In this document: piece after piece, positions 8,721-16,434 of the stretch
Layout of the letters: every line of letters starts with the position of its first letter
How positions within the stretch are numbered: position 1 is the stretch's first letter
Assembly: GCA_044347755.1 (NCBI GenBank)
Contig: JBIKUE010000080.1
Location: 1 to 23,512 of the forward strand
DNA: 23,512 nucleotides
Direction: 5' to 3'
Origin: M3007 sp044347755
GTDB lineage: Bacteria; Bacteroidota; Bacteroidia; Chitinophagales; Saprospiraceae
Translations under genes and position numbers: made by a program
Notes under the pieces: generated by a model
Database searches by the model: none
The model's input: only the letters and a program-made list of their open reading frames with translations
Told to the model about the DNA's origin: nothing

Positions 8721-8756
8721 TTTTGCTAACCACAACACAAACTTTATCTACTTTTG
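8721..8756 (+). promoter_or_regulatory. Bacteroidota-type promoter for the TPR gene
   Basis: A TTTTG box (8721-8725) and TACTTTTG (8749-8756, matching TAnnTTTG) are separated by 23 bp, within the 17-23 bp range of the Bacteroidota consensus. Transcription would begin near 8763, giving a leader of about 35 nt before the ATG at 8798. It shows the TPR gene can be transcribed apart from the helicase. Confidence 0.65.
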
Positions 8757-8797
8757 CGGGCATTTTTTGAAAAGCGATATTAAAATTCAGTGTAACA

Positions 8798-9499
8798 ATG
8801 GCTAAACGCAAATCAGATCAGATCGAAGTTGTAGAAGTGGAACAAGTAACCGCATCTTCATATGCTGCTCCATTTTGGGAGAAATACCCTAACCTGCTTC
8901 TTTATGTGCTCGGCGCAGTTGCGCTGGGTGTAGCCGGGTGGTGGATGTACAAGGAAATGATCGTTAAACCCAAGCAGGTTGAAGCCGTTGCTGCCATGTG
9001 GCAAGCGGAACAACAATTCAGTCGGGATTCCTTTCAATTAGCGTTAAATGACCCTGGAGGTGGTTTTGACGGCTTTCTGGTATTGGCAGATAAGTTCAGC
9101 GGCACTCCTGCCGGAAATATGGCTCACTACTACGCAGGCATTTGCTATCTCCAAAGCGGCGATTTCGACAATGCCATCGCTCAAATGAAAGCGTTTGACG
9201 GAGCCGGTAGTTTGCTGCCAGCTGTTAAATATGGTGTTCTTGGTGATTGTTATTCAGAAAAAGAAGACTACGAAACAGCCTTGGACTATTATGAGAAGGC
9301 TGGTGATGCTTCAGAAAATGACAACCTGAAGTTGTACTACCTTAAAAAATTGGGTATGCTTCATGAGCGCCAAGGGAATAAAGAGGCTGCCATCAAAGCA
9401 TTTGAAAGAATTCGGGTGGAAGTAGCCAATCCTCAGTCAGGTGACTGGCGGGATATTGAAAAATACATCTACCGTTTGCAGGGCGGACCAAAAGAGTAA
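8798..9499 (+). CDS. Membrane-anchored tetratricopeptide-repeat protein (YfgM-like layout)
   Basis: This 233-residue protein has a charged cytoplasmic N-terminus, one membrane span (about residues 32-50, LLLYVLGAVALGVAGWWMY) and a soluble domain with TPR-like helices. The clearest repeats are around MAHYYAGICYLQSGDFDNAI, VKYGVLGDCYSEKEDYETAL and KKLGMLHERQGNKEAAIKAF. The arrangement recalls YfgM, a protein that assists the Sec translocon and periplasmic chaperones, but that function is inference. It has its own promoter upstream and an intrinsic terminator directly after, so it probably forms a single-gene transcript. No catalytic motif is present. Confidence 0.85.
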   Translation: MAKRKSDQIEVVEVEQVTASSYAAPFWEKYPNLLLYVLGAVALGVAGWWMYKEMIVKPKQVEAVAAMWQAEQQFSRDSFQLALNDPGGGFDGFLVLADKFSGTPAGNMAHYYAGICYLQSGDFDNAIAQMKAFDGAGSLLPAVKYGVLGDCYSEKEDYETALDYYEKAGDASENDNLKLYYLKKLGMLHERQGNKEAAIKAFERIRVEVANPQSGDWRDIEKYIYRLQGGPKE

Positions 9500-9510
9500 G
9501 ATCCGAATGC

Positions 9511-9545
9511 AAAAGGGGCTCAGTATCAACTGGGCCCCTTTTTTT
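9511..9545 (+). terminator. Intrinsic terminator after the TPR gene
   Basis: A GC-rich stem, AAAAGGGGCTCAG (9511-9523) with CTGGGCCCCTTTT (9530-9542), contains one G-U pair and closes a 6-nt loop (TATCAA). It is followed by a run of T to 9545. The A-tract on the left arm would also let it work on the opposite strand. It begins 11 bp after the TPR stop codon. Confidence 0.9.
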
Positions 9546-9571
9546 ATGCGCCTTATCGTGGAGTAAAAAGA

Positions 9572-9599
9572 AATCCCTCACTGTTAGCAGCGAGGGATT
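9572..9599. repeat. Second hairpin downstream of the terminator
   Basis: AATCCCTC (9572-9579) pairs with GAGGGATT (9592-9599). After one A/C mismatch, CTG pairs with CAG around a TTAG loop. On the plus strand no T-run follows. On the minus strand the stem is followed by TTTCTTTTT, so it resembles a terminator for leftward transcripts, although no leftward gene is visible to its right. The rest of the 338-bp spacer to 9837 is AT-rich with no supported ORF. Confidence 0.6.
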
Positions 9600-9755
9600 C
9601 TAACCCAAACAAATAAACACAAAAACTACTTGCTGCAATTTTAGTGGGTTTTGTCGGGATAAATCAATTTTTCAACATTTTTTTTCTTAAAAATTTTCAA
9701 ATCAATAATACATGCAGCCGGTGACTGGCAAAACCATTGGTATTTAGGACAATTT

Positions 9756-9781
9756 TTGCCAAAAAAAGATTTGTATTTTTG
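9756..9781 (+). promoter_or_regulatory. Possible promoter of the penicillin-acylase gene
   Basis: TATTTTTG at 9774-9781 fits the TAnnTTTG -7 box. The nearest TTG (9756-9758, in a T-run) is 15 bp upstream, slightly short of the usual 17-23 bp. Transcription would start near 9787, about 50 nt before the ATG at 9838. Confidence 0.45.
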
Positions 9782-9837
9782 ACATACAGCCTGCTTTTTA
9801 CCATTTTCCGCTATCTTAGCCGCTCTTGTTTTATCCC

Positions 9838-12336
9838 ATGCGTTTATTAAAGTTCCTGTTAGCTCTTTTGCTTACAATTGCCTGCCTTTGGCAATTAAAC
9901 CGCCCCATACCAATGGGGGATAAAAATATTCCCCCTCTCGGAGGTTTTTTCAACCCTTTTTCCGGTTTTTGGGCCAATGCAGAACCCGCGAACCATCCAG
10001 GGTTCAAGGACATATCCATATCTGGCTTAAAGGGACCGGTTGACATTGTATATGACGACCTGATGGTTCCCCACATTTTTGCGCAGCATTTGGAAGATGC
10101 TGCCAGGGTACAAGGATATATTACCGCCCAGCAAAGATTGTGGCAAATGGATATTACAGCAAGAAAGGCATCAGGCCGCCTCTCTGAGGTATTGGGTGAA
10201 AAAACATTAAAACTGGATCGTCTGGCCAGAAGGAGAGGCATGGTATACGCAGCAGAAAATGACCTGATCGGATGGAGCAAATCTCCAACCACTATGCAGC
10301 TATTAAATGCCTATACAGAAGGCGTAAATGCCTGGCTGGCACAAATTAGTCCTGCAGACTGGCCTATTGAGTTCAAATTACTTGATTACAAACCAGAGCC
10401 ATGGACGCCCCTCAAAGCCGCACTGGTTACCGAAGCCATGGCCGAAACCCTTTGTGCCTGGGAAGATGATCTGGAGAACACCAACACTTTTGCCCAATTA
10501 GGTGAAGAAGCCTTTAATTACCTCTATCCGGAATGGAATCCCAAACAACAAGCTGTGATTCCCGATACCGGCCAATGGGATGGCATAAGGCCGTTATTAC
10601 CCCCGCCATTTGTTGCCAGTGCAACCAATGCACTTGGTTCCATTCAGGAAACTGGTAAAACCAATGAATGGATGAACGATGGCCCGATTGCCGGTAGTAA
10701 TAACTGGGCCTTATCAGGGGCCAAGACCCGCTCCGGCAACCCGATTCTTTGTAATGACCCTCACTTGAATCTCACCTTGCCTTCCATCTGGTTTCAGGTG
10801 CAAATCCATACACCAGAAATGAATACCTATGGCGTTTCACTTCCCGGTGTGCCAGGTGTTGTGATCGGCTTTAATGAACATATTGCCTGGGGTGTAACCA
10901 ATGTAAGTCATGATGTTTCAGATTGGTACAAAATCCACTGGACAGATGCTAGTCGAACTAAATACCAATTGGACAATGAAGTAAAAACGGTTCAATTGAG
11001 ATACGAGGAAATCAAAGTAAAGGGCCAGCCATCCTTCCGTGATACAGTTCGATACACCGTACTTGGCCCTGTAACATATGATTTCGAGCCGGAAAATCCA
11101 CTTAAAGATTGTGCATTAAGATGGATCGCACACGATGTCCCGGAAAACAGTGCTTTTGACGTGTTTCTGGGTCTGGATGCTGGCAAAAACTACGAGGACT
11201 ATAAAAATGCTATACCTGGTTTTGACTCCCCGGCACAGAATTTCATATTTGCTTCTAAATCAGGAGACATTGCCATTCAGCCCCAGGGCAAATACCCTGT
11301 TAGAGGTCAGCAGCAAGGACGATTTGTGCAGGAAGGTGACCGTTGGGCTAATGCCTGGCATTCTTTCATACCTGCGGCACTTGTTCCAAGTATGAAAAAC
11401 CCAAGCAGAGGATTTGTTTTCTCTGCGAATCAACACTCTACTCCCCCATCCTATCCATATTATTACACAGGTAATTTTGAAGACTGGCGTAGTCGTAGAA
11501 TTTACGATCGCTTAGCGGCCATGACCAATGCAACGGCCGACAGCATGAAAAACATGCAAATGGATAACTTCAGCCAGCGTGCTGCCGATGCGCTGCCCAT
11601 CATGATCGGGATGTTGGATCAAACCCGATTAAATGAAGAAGGCAAGTCGATGTTACGTGAATTACAGTCCTGGAACTATCGGTATGAAGCCGAATATCTG
11701 GCCCCTACGCTTTTTGAAACATGGTTTGACTCTTGTTATACTACTACTTGGGATGAAATTGCAGCGTTGGAAAACAACGGCAATGGAAAAGTTACGACCG
11801 ACGATCTGAACCGGGGCAAGAGCCCTAAAATCCAGATGGTTTATCCGGAAGCATGGCGTTTCGTAGAATTGCTGGGAACGGATACATCCAGTATTTATTT
11901 TGATCACCCCGGCACAACCATTCGCGAAACAGCCAAAGACATCGTTCTGGAATCTTTTCAACAAATGGTTGAACACTATCAAAAACATCCTGAGCAAAAA
12001 GTGGTTTATGGCCAGGCAAAAGGATTTGTATTGAAACATTTGGGACAAATAGATGCCTTTAGCAGGCTGGATCTCAAAATTGGGGGGCATCGAACCGCTC
12101 CAAATGCTATGTCAAAGGCCAATGGTCCGTCCTGGCGTATGATCGTTGAACTGGATGATCAGGTGCGTGGGCTGGGGGTATTCCCGGGCGGACAAAGTGG
12201 CAACCCCGGAAGTCCCTACTATGATAACATGGTTGACACCTGGGCCTCCGGGAACTATTATGAACTATTGTTCCTGAAATCTGCTGATGAAACCAATACA
12301 AGAATCCTTGGCAGACAAAAATTCAATCCTAAGTAG
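9838..12336 (+). CDS. Penicillin acylase family protein (Ntn hydrolase)
   Basis: This exported amidase precursor has 832 residues, typical for the family. A hydrophobic N-terminus (about residues 3-18, LLKFLLALLLTIACLW) acts as signal or anchor, so the enzyme works in the periplasm. The family is made as one chain and self-cleaves. The predicted nucleophile is S287 in AGSNNW, which would become residue 1 of the beta subunit; CNDPHL and the GVPGVVIGFNEHIAWG stretch after it are conserved family features. Substrates of relatives include beta-lactam side chains and acyl-homoserine lactones; here the substrate is unknown. I chose the ATG at 9838 over an in-frame TTG at 9826. A small membrane protein gene follows after 20 bp, likely in the same transcript. 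Confidence 0.93.
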   Translation: MRLLKFLLALLLTIACLWQLNRPIPMGDKNIPPLGGFFNPFSGFWANAEPANHPGFKDISISGLKGPVDIVYDDLMVPHIFAQHLEDAARVQGYITAQQRLWQMDITARKASGRLSEVLGEKTLKLDRLARRRGMVYAAENDLIGWSKSPTTMQLLNAYTEGVNAWLAQISPADWPIEFKLLDYKPEPWTPLKAALVTEAMAETLCAWEDDLENTNTFAQLGEEAFNYLYPEWNPKQQAVIPDTGQWDGIRPLLPPPFVASATNALGSIQETGKTNEWMNDGPIAGSNNWALSGAKTRSGNPILCNDPHLNLTLPSIWFQVQIHTPEMNTYGVSLPGVPGVVIGFNEHIAWGVTNVSHDVSDWYKIHWTDASRTKYQLDNEVKTVQLRYEEIKVKGQPSFRDTVRYTVLGPVTYDFEPENPLKDCALRWIAHDVPENSAFDVFLGLDAGKNYEDYKNAIPGFDSPAQNFIFASKSGDIAIQPQGKYPVRGQQQGRFVQEGDRWANAWHSFIPAALVPSMKNPSRGFVFSANQHSTPPSYPYYYTGNFEDWRSRRIYDRLAAMTNATADSMKNMQMDNFSQRAADALPIMIGMLDQTRLNEEGKSMLRELQSWNYRYEAEYLAPTLFETWFDSCYTTTWDEIAALENNGNGKVTTDDLNRGKSPKIQMVYPEAWRFVELLGTDTSSIYFDHPGTTIRETAKDIVLESFQQMVEHYQKHPEQKVVYGQAKGFVLKHLGQIDAFSRLDLKIGGHRTAPNAMSKANGPSWRMIVELDDQVRGLGVFPGGQSGNPGSPYYDNMVDTWASGNYYELLFLKSADETNTRILGRQKFNPK

Positions 12337-12356
12337 CATAAAAATCAATCATTTAG

Positions 12357-12749
12357 ATGATAAAGAACATCTTTTTAGGGGCACTCCTGATTTTAGCTTT
12401 GGGCCAGGTTTCTCACTTCGGATTGCCGTGGTGGATATTGGTTGTCATAGCCGCTTTGGTTGGCGGATGGTTGACAAGGAGCGTATGGCAGGCCTTTTTT
12501 GCCGGATTTTTGGGTGGTAGTTTATTATGGAGCATTGCAGCCTTGATTCAGGACAATGCCAATAACAGTGCTCTTTCCGAAAAAGTAGGACAGCTTTTTC
12601 TGGGAGTTTCTTCCACTCAGTTAATATTACTTACCGGCCTACTGGGAGGCATTATGGGTGCATTAGGCGCCATTACAGGAAAGTTAGGCAAGGATATGTT
12701 CATTAAACCATCGAATCGACACTACATGCAAGAGAGAAGGCGGAGATAA
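12357..12749 (+). CDS. Small multi-pass membrane protein of unknown function
   Basis: I do not recognise a named family for this 130-residue hydrophobic protein. Four membrane segments are likely (about residues 3-20, 24-40, 43-65 and 86-110), rich in Gly and Leu, with a basic C-terminal tail (RHYMQERRRR) that should face the cytoplasm. The loop at 66-82 is polar (QDNANNSALSEK). It starts 20 bp after the acylase stop and was probably born into the same operon. The regular gene spacing and membrane pattern support a real gene. No catalytic or binding motif is visible. Confidence 0.75.
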   Translation: MIKNIFLGALLILALGQVSHFGLPWWILVVIAALVGGWLTRSVWQAFFAGFLGGSLLWSIAALIQDNANNSALSEKVGQLFLGVSSTQLILLTGLLGGIMGALGAITGKLGKDMFIKPSNRHYMQERRRR

Positions 12750-12773
12750 AATTTGATAAACAACAACATTATA

Positions 12774-12799
12774 GCGATCTGATGTAGCCAATTGATCGC
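12774..12799. repeat. Short dyad before the reductase gene
   Basis: GCGATC (12774-12779) is inverted as GATCGC (12794-12799) with a 14-bp spacer, ending 7 bp before the chosen start codon. It could be an operator or a small mRNA hairpin over the start, but six base pairs is within chance expectation. Confidence 0.25.
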
Positions 12800-12806
12800 A
12801 GTATTC

Positions 12807-13820
12807 ATGAAAGAGACAATTGAAACAGATATCCTGATCATTGGAGCAGGCCCCGTTGGACTTTTCGCCGTTTTTGAGGCTGGATTATTAAAACTTCGGT
12901 GTCATTTGATTGATATTTTGCCTCAACCAGGCGGACAACTTACCGAAATATACCCCAAGAAGCCCATCTACGATATACCAGGATATCCAAGTGTTCTTGC
13001 AGGTGATCTGGTCACTAACCTCATGGAACAAATCAAGCCATTTAACCCTGGCTTTTCCCTTGGTGAACGTGCAGAATCTATTGAAAAACAGGGTGATGGC
13101 AGATGGTTGGTTACCACACACCGGGGCGTCAAACATCTGGCTCCCGTAATTTTCATAGCCGGCGGACTAGGTAGTTTTGAACCAAGAAAACCTCCCATTG
13201 AACAAATTGAGACCTTCGAAGATAATGGGGTGGAATACTTCGTTCGAAACCCTGAAATGTACCGTGGTAAAAACATCGCAATAGCTGGTGGTGGTGACTC
13301 TGCGCTCGACTGGACCATTTATCTGGCAGATGTGGCTAATGAAATAAGCTTGATTCACCGGCGCACCGAGTTTCGTGGCGCGTTAGACAGCGTGGAAAAA
13401 GTATATCACCTCGTTGAACAAGGACGGGTAAAACTCATCACCAATGCTCAGGTGGTAGGATTACAAGGCGACCAACACCTTCAAGGAATCACCATATTAC
13501 ACGACACAGAAGGAGAAAGTAATCTCAAAGTGGATCATTTTATCCCGCTTTTTGGCCTTACGCCAAAGCTTGGTCCCATTGGAGAATGGGGACTTAGTGT
13601 AGATAAAAACGCCATTGAGGTAAATACCTTTGATTATGCTACCAATGTGCCTGGCATTTTTGCCATTGGTGACATCAACACGTATCCAGGCAAACTGAAG
13701 TTAATTCTTTGCGGGTTCCATGAAGCCACCCTTGCTTGTCAATCTGCCTTCAAATTAGTGCATCCGGATAAGAAGCTATCCTTCAAATACACCACTGTTA
13801 CGGGCATTGAAGGTATCTAA
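12807..13820 (+). CDS. NAD(P)/FAD-dependent oxidoreductase, YumC-type ferredoxin-NADP reductase
   Basis: This soluble flavoenzyme of 337 residues resembles thioredoxin reductase in fold but has no CxxC redox pair in the NADPH domain. It therefore fits the ferredoxin/flavodoxin-NADP+ reductase type 2 (YumC) group. The FAD-binding Rossmann motif is GAGPVG (13-18), the NADPH-binding motif is GGGDSALDW (161-169) with HRR (184-186) for the phosphate, and the C-terminal FAD contact is GDINTYPGKLKL. The ATG at 12807 begins MKETIETDILIIGAG; an in-frame TTG at 12792 would add five residues and is less likely. It lies 57 bp after the small membrane protein gene and faces hutH with only 17 bp between stop codons. 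Confidence 0.92.
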   Translation: MKETIETDILIIGAGPVGLFAVFEAGLLKLRCHLIDILPQPGGQLTEIYPKKPIYDIPGYPSVLAGDLVTNLMEQIKPFNPGFSLGERAESIEKQGDGRWLVTTHRGVKHLAPVIFIAGGLGSFEPRKPPIEQIETFEDNGVEYFVRNPEMYRGKNIAIAGGGDSALDWTIYLADVANEISLIHRRTEFRGALDSVEKVYHLVEQGRVKLITNAQVVGLQGDQHLQGITILHDTEGESNLKVDHFIPLFGLTPKLGPIGEWGLSVDKNAIEVNTFDYATNVPGIFAIGDINTYPGKLKLILCGFHEATLACQSAFKLVHPDKKLSFKYTTVTGIEGI

Positions 13821-13837
13821 ATCCTTTGAATGCGTGC

Positions 13838-15325
13838 TTATTCTGCTATTTGCAGTGTTCGCAAGAAGCGTACTGTTTTTTCCAGATCGGTACTAAGAAT
13901 TCGGTCGGCCTCAAGGCGTGGCACCACCTGGCGGTATCGAATTCTGATATCCTGAATGATCGGTGAGGATTGATGTGGCTGGCGATAATCCAACGCCTGC
14001 ATGGCGGTCATAAACTCAATAGCCAGCAAGCGCTCCAGGTTAAGCACAACTCTTCGGGCCTTTGTTGCAGCATTTGCCGCCATACTCACATGGTCCTCCT
14101 GTCCGTTGCAACTTACAATACTATCTGTAGATGCGGGTGCGCACAAGGTTTTGTTTTGGTTAACAATGGCCGCCGCTGTGTATTGCGCGATCATCAAGCC
14201 TGAATGCAACCCTGGATCATCCGTTAAAAAAGGAGGCAAGTCTCGCTGACCACCAATCAACTGATACACCCTTCGCTCCGAAATACTGCCTAATTCGGAC
14301 AGGGCAATGGCTAAATAGTCGAGCGGTAAAGCAAGTGGTTGTGCATGGAAATTTCCGCCGGAAATGATCAGATCATCATCCGGAAAAATATTGGGATTAT
14401 CCGTCACTGCATTAATTTCCGTAACAAGCATTTGCCGGATATGCGCAAAGGCGTCCTTACTGGCGCCATGCACCTGAGGTACACACCGAAAAGCATACGG
14501 ATCCTGAACGGATGCCTTTTCCATGGTAGCAATTTCACTTCCTTTTAACCACTCCAGGAGCACCTGTGCCGTCCGAATTTGTCCGGCATGAGGACGAACC
14601 AGATGAATATGGGCATCCAAAGGCGATAGTCGGCAGTGGAATGCATCATATCCAATAGCCGCATTCAGATCAGCCTGAGAAGAGAGCCTTTGGACTTGAA
14701 GCATGCACCAAACACCATATGCCGCCGAAAACTGTGTGCCATTCAGTAAGGCCAGAGCCTCTTTTGCCTGGAAACGCAAGGCATTCCATCCCAGTTGTTT
14801 TAAGGCTTGTTCAGAGGGTAATCGTTCCCCTTTATACCATACTTCGCCTAATCCAATGAGCGGAAGGCTCAAATGTGCTAAAGGAGCAAGGTCACCGGAG
14901 GCTCCCAATGACCCTAACTCAAACACTACAGGCAAAACATCTTCATTAAAAAAGTCTACCAATCGCTGAACAACCTCTACCCGCACTCCTGAATGGCCGT
15001 ATGACAGGCTTTGAATTTTCAGTAGCAACATGATTTTGACCACTTCTTCCGGAACCGGGTCGCCCATTCCAGAGGCATGACTTACTACCAGATTATGCTG
15101 GAGGTCTTCCACATCAGTTGCTGAAATGCGTACGTTACATAGAGATCCAAAACCTGTATTAATCCCATAGAAAAGTTGGTCGTTGTGATTCAACTTTTCT
15201 TCCAGGTAGCTCCGGCAATTTTTTATCCGTCGGACGGCCTCCACTGACAAGGCAAGGCGAGTGTGTTGATTCAGCAGTGTATCAATGGCTTCTAAGGATA
15301 AATGGTCAGGACTGATGGAATGCAT
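13838..15325 (-). CDS. hutH: Histidine ammonia-lyase
   Basis: This cytoplasmic enzyme removes ammonia from histidine to give trans-urocanate, the first step of histidine degradation. The 495-residue length is normal for the family. The Ala-Ser-Gly triad that forms the MIO cofactor is at 142-144 (GSLGASGDLAPLAH). Y53 in FYGINTGFG is the catalytic tyrosine, and SH at 82-83 (NLVVSHASG) favours histidine over tyrosine or phenylalanine as substrate. The other hut genes (urocanase, imidazolonepropionase, formimidoylglutamase) are not in this window, so the pathway would be completed elsewhere or the product used differently. No canonical -7 box is visible on its own strand upstream. Confidence 0.95.
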   Translation of the reverse strand: MHSISPDHLSLEAIDTLLNQHTRLALSVEAVRRIKNCRSYLEEKLNHNDQLFYGINTGFGSLCNVRISATDVEDLQHNLVVSHASGMGDPVPEEVVKIMLLLKIQSLSYGHSGVRVEVVQRLVDFFNEDVLPVVFELGSLGASGDLAPLAHLSLPLIGLGEVWYKGERLPSEQALKQLGWNALRFQAKEALALLNGTQFSAAYGVWCMLQVQRLSSQADLNAAIGYDAFHCRLSPLDAHIHLVRPHAGQIRTAQVLLEWLKGSEIATMEKASVQDPYAFRCVPQVHGASKDAFAHIRQMLVTEINAVTDNPNIFPDDDLIISGGNFHAQPLALPLDYLAIALSELGSISERRVYQLIGGQRDLPPFLTDDPGLHSGLMIAQYTAAAIVNQNKTLCAPASTDSIVSCNGQEDHVSMAANAATKARRVVLNLERLLAIEFMTAMQALDYRQPHQSSPIIQDIRIRYRQVVPRLEADRILSTDLEKTVRFLRTLQIAE

Positions 15326-15355
15326 GAAGGTAGCAAGTGGTGAATGATTGAATAA

Positions 15356-15397
15356 TAGGAGGCTTTTAGTTGGTTTTACTTTAACAGGATCCTCCTA
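15356..15397. repeat. Inverted repeat over the plus-strand promoter beside hutH
   Basis: TAGGAGG (15356-15362) pairs perfectly with CCTCCTA (15391-15397), 28 bp apart, 30 bp upstream of the hutH start. The right arm overlaps the first two bases of the plus-strand -7 box at 15396. It could be an operator acting on either side; this is inference from position. Confidence 0.3.
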
Positions 15398-15403
15398 CTT
15401 TTG
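15370..15403 (+). promoter_or_regulatory. Plus-strand promoter in the hutH-ompH spacer
   Basis: TTG (15370-15372), a 23-bp spacer and TACTTTTG (15396-15403) match the Bacteroidota promoter consensus. It points away from hutH, with a predicted start near 15410, over 330 nt before the ompH start. Either it gives a long leader or it serves a separate small transcript. Confidence 0.5.
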
Positions 15404-15409
15404 GGCCGC

Positions 15410-15524
15410 GAAGGTAAGCATTTGCATCATAGCAGCTTTTATGGCTGATCTGGCTTTGTTAAATTGGCAGAAAGCCGGGTTAAAAACAGGTTAATATGGA
15501 AAGCCGTCGGAACCTCCTTTTTTT
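15410..15524 (+). ncRNA. Candidate small structured RNA (speculative)
   Basis: The segment lies between a promoter-like signal and a T-run (15518-15524). It contains an 8-bp stem with one G-U pair (CTGGCTTT 15450-15457 with AAAGCCGG 15471-15478), a CAGC/GCTG stem (15433-15436 with 15444-15447), and a weak AGGTT/AACCT stem (15488-15492 with 15511-15515) just before the T-run. The only ORF is 17 codons (15441-15494, MADLALLNWQKAGLKTG), which could instead be a leader peptide. No known RNA family is recognised. Confidence 0.25.
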
Positions 15525-15640
15525 CGTAAATTTTTGAAAATGAACTGGTTGGTTTTCATTTACTAAATTTTTTTATCCAAATCAGACAACCTGTTAAAAG
15601 ACAGTGGCATCAGAACGCCACCAGAATTGATGGGATACCC

Positions 15641-15648
15641 TACTTTTG
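15641..15648 (+). promoter_or_regulatory. Likely -7 box for the ompH genes
   Basis: TACTTTTG matches TAnnTTTG and would start transcription near 15655, leaving a leader of about 88 nt before the ompH ATG. No good TTG lies 17-23 bp upstream. The rest of the spacer from 15525 to 15640 is AT-rich with no supported feature. Confidence 0.45.
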
Positions 15649-15741
15649 ACCCAGGTTTCTTTCATTCCCAAAAAGACAACAAAGAACACTCTTGTAAAGA
15701 TCGAAACCTGACAAATTCAACAAACAACAACATCTGCAACC

Positions 15742-16257
15742 ATGATTAAGAAAATCGCATCCATTGCATTATTAGTACTCGGCCTGATCACCTTTGCGCA
15801 GGCGCAACGCATTGCATACGTTGACGTTACGGCTGTTCTGGAGAATATGCCGGAATATCAAAAAGCTCAGGAACAACTTGACAAGGTCGCTACAGCCTGG
15901 CGCCAGGAAATAGCTGTTGAACAAGATAAGGTTAAAGGCCTTTACAGCAAATTTCAGGCTGAACAAGTGTTGCTTAGTGAAGAAATGAAGAAGACCCGTG
16001 AAGAAGAAATTTTGGCCAAGGAAAAAGAGGTTCGCGAAATGCAGCGCCAAAAATTTGGTCCGGAAGGCGCCTTGTTCAAAAAGAGAGAAGAACTTGTGAA
16101 ACCTATTCAGGACAAAGTGTACAACACCATCGAGCGTTTTGCCCAGGATAAAGGATTTGAGTTCATTTTCGACAAAGGAAGTGCATCCGGTATGCTTTAC
16201 GCTGATAAGAAAAACGACAAAACCGAGGATATTAAGGCAATCTTGAAGAAAGGGTAA
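15742..16257 (+). CDS. OmpH/Skp-family periplasmic chaperone (first copy)
   Basis: This 171-residue protein begins with a clear signal peptide (about residues 1-21, ending AQA before QRIAYVDV). The mature part opens with a short beta-strand region, followed by long charged helices (about 35-115) typical of the Skp tentacles, then a closing strand region (GFEFIFDKGSASGMLYAD). Skp-type trimers hold unfolded outer-membrane proteins in the periplasm and hand them to the BAM complex. A second family member follows 177 bp downstream. Tandem OmpH genes are usual in Bacteroidota, where they often follow bamA; here bamA is not adjacent. Confidence 0.93.
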   Translation: MIKKIASIALLVLGLITFAQAQRIAYVDVTAVLENMPEYQKAQEQLDKVATAWRQEIAVEQDKVKGLYSKFQAEQVLLSEEMKKTREEEILAKEKEVREMQRQKFGPEGALFKKREELVKPIQDKVYNTIERFAQDKGFEFIFDKGSASGMLYADKKNDKTEDIKAILKKG

Positions 16258-16260
16258 TTA

Positions 16261-16395
16261 GTGTTTAAGTGTTTTGGTTTTTGAGAGTTTTTTTAGGTTT
16301 GCACCCAGTTTTTTAAAGCATAGTCCTTTGAGGCATTACAACCCGGACTAAGTAATAACGTGTAACGATTCCACCAAACCAAAATACTAAAACAC
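16261..16395. repeat. Long imperfect inverted repeat between the two ompH genes
   Basis: GTGTTTAAGTGTTTTGGTTT (16261-16280) is the inverted partner of 16376-16395, with 18 of 20 positions matching. Inside it, TAGTCC (16321-16326) pairs perfectly with GGACTA (16345-16350). The nested plan of simple-sequence outer arms around a separate inner hairpin resembles the 5253-5480 spacer, though the sequences differ. A transcript through both ompH genes would fold here. Confidence 0.7.
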
Positions 16396-16434
16396 CAACA
16401 CACTCTCCAACTATCAAACTAACTTTTTCAAATA

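Noticed and set aside
8059..8811. 250-codon open frame on the minus strand
   Set aside because: It lies antisense to the conserved nuclease domain of the helicase, its translation has no domain-like pattern, and the plus frame is fully explained.
9826..9837. TTG start for the penicillin-acylase gene
   Set aside because: An ATG four codons later begins a normal signal sequence and no feature favours TTG.
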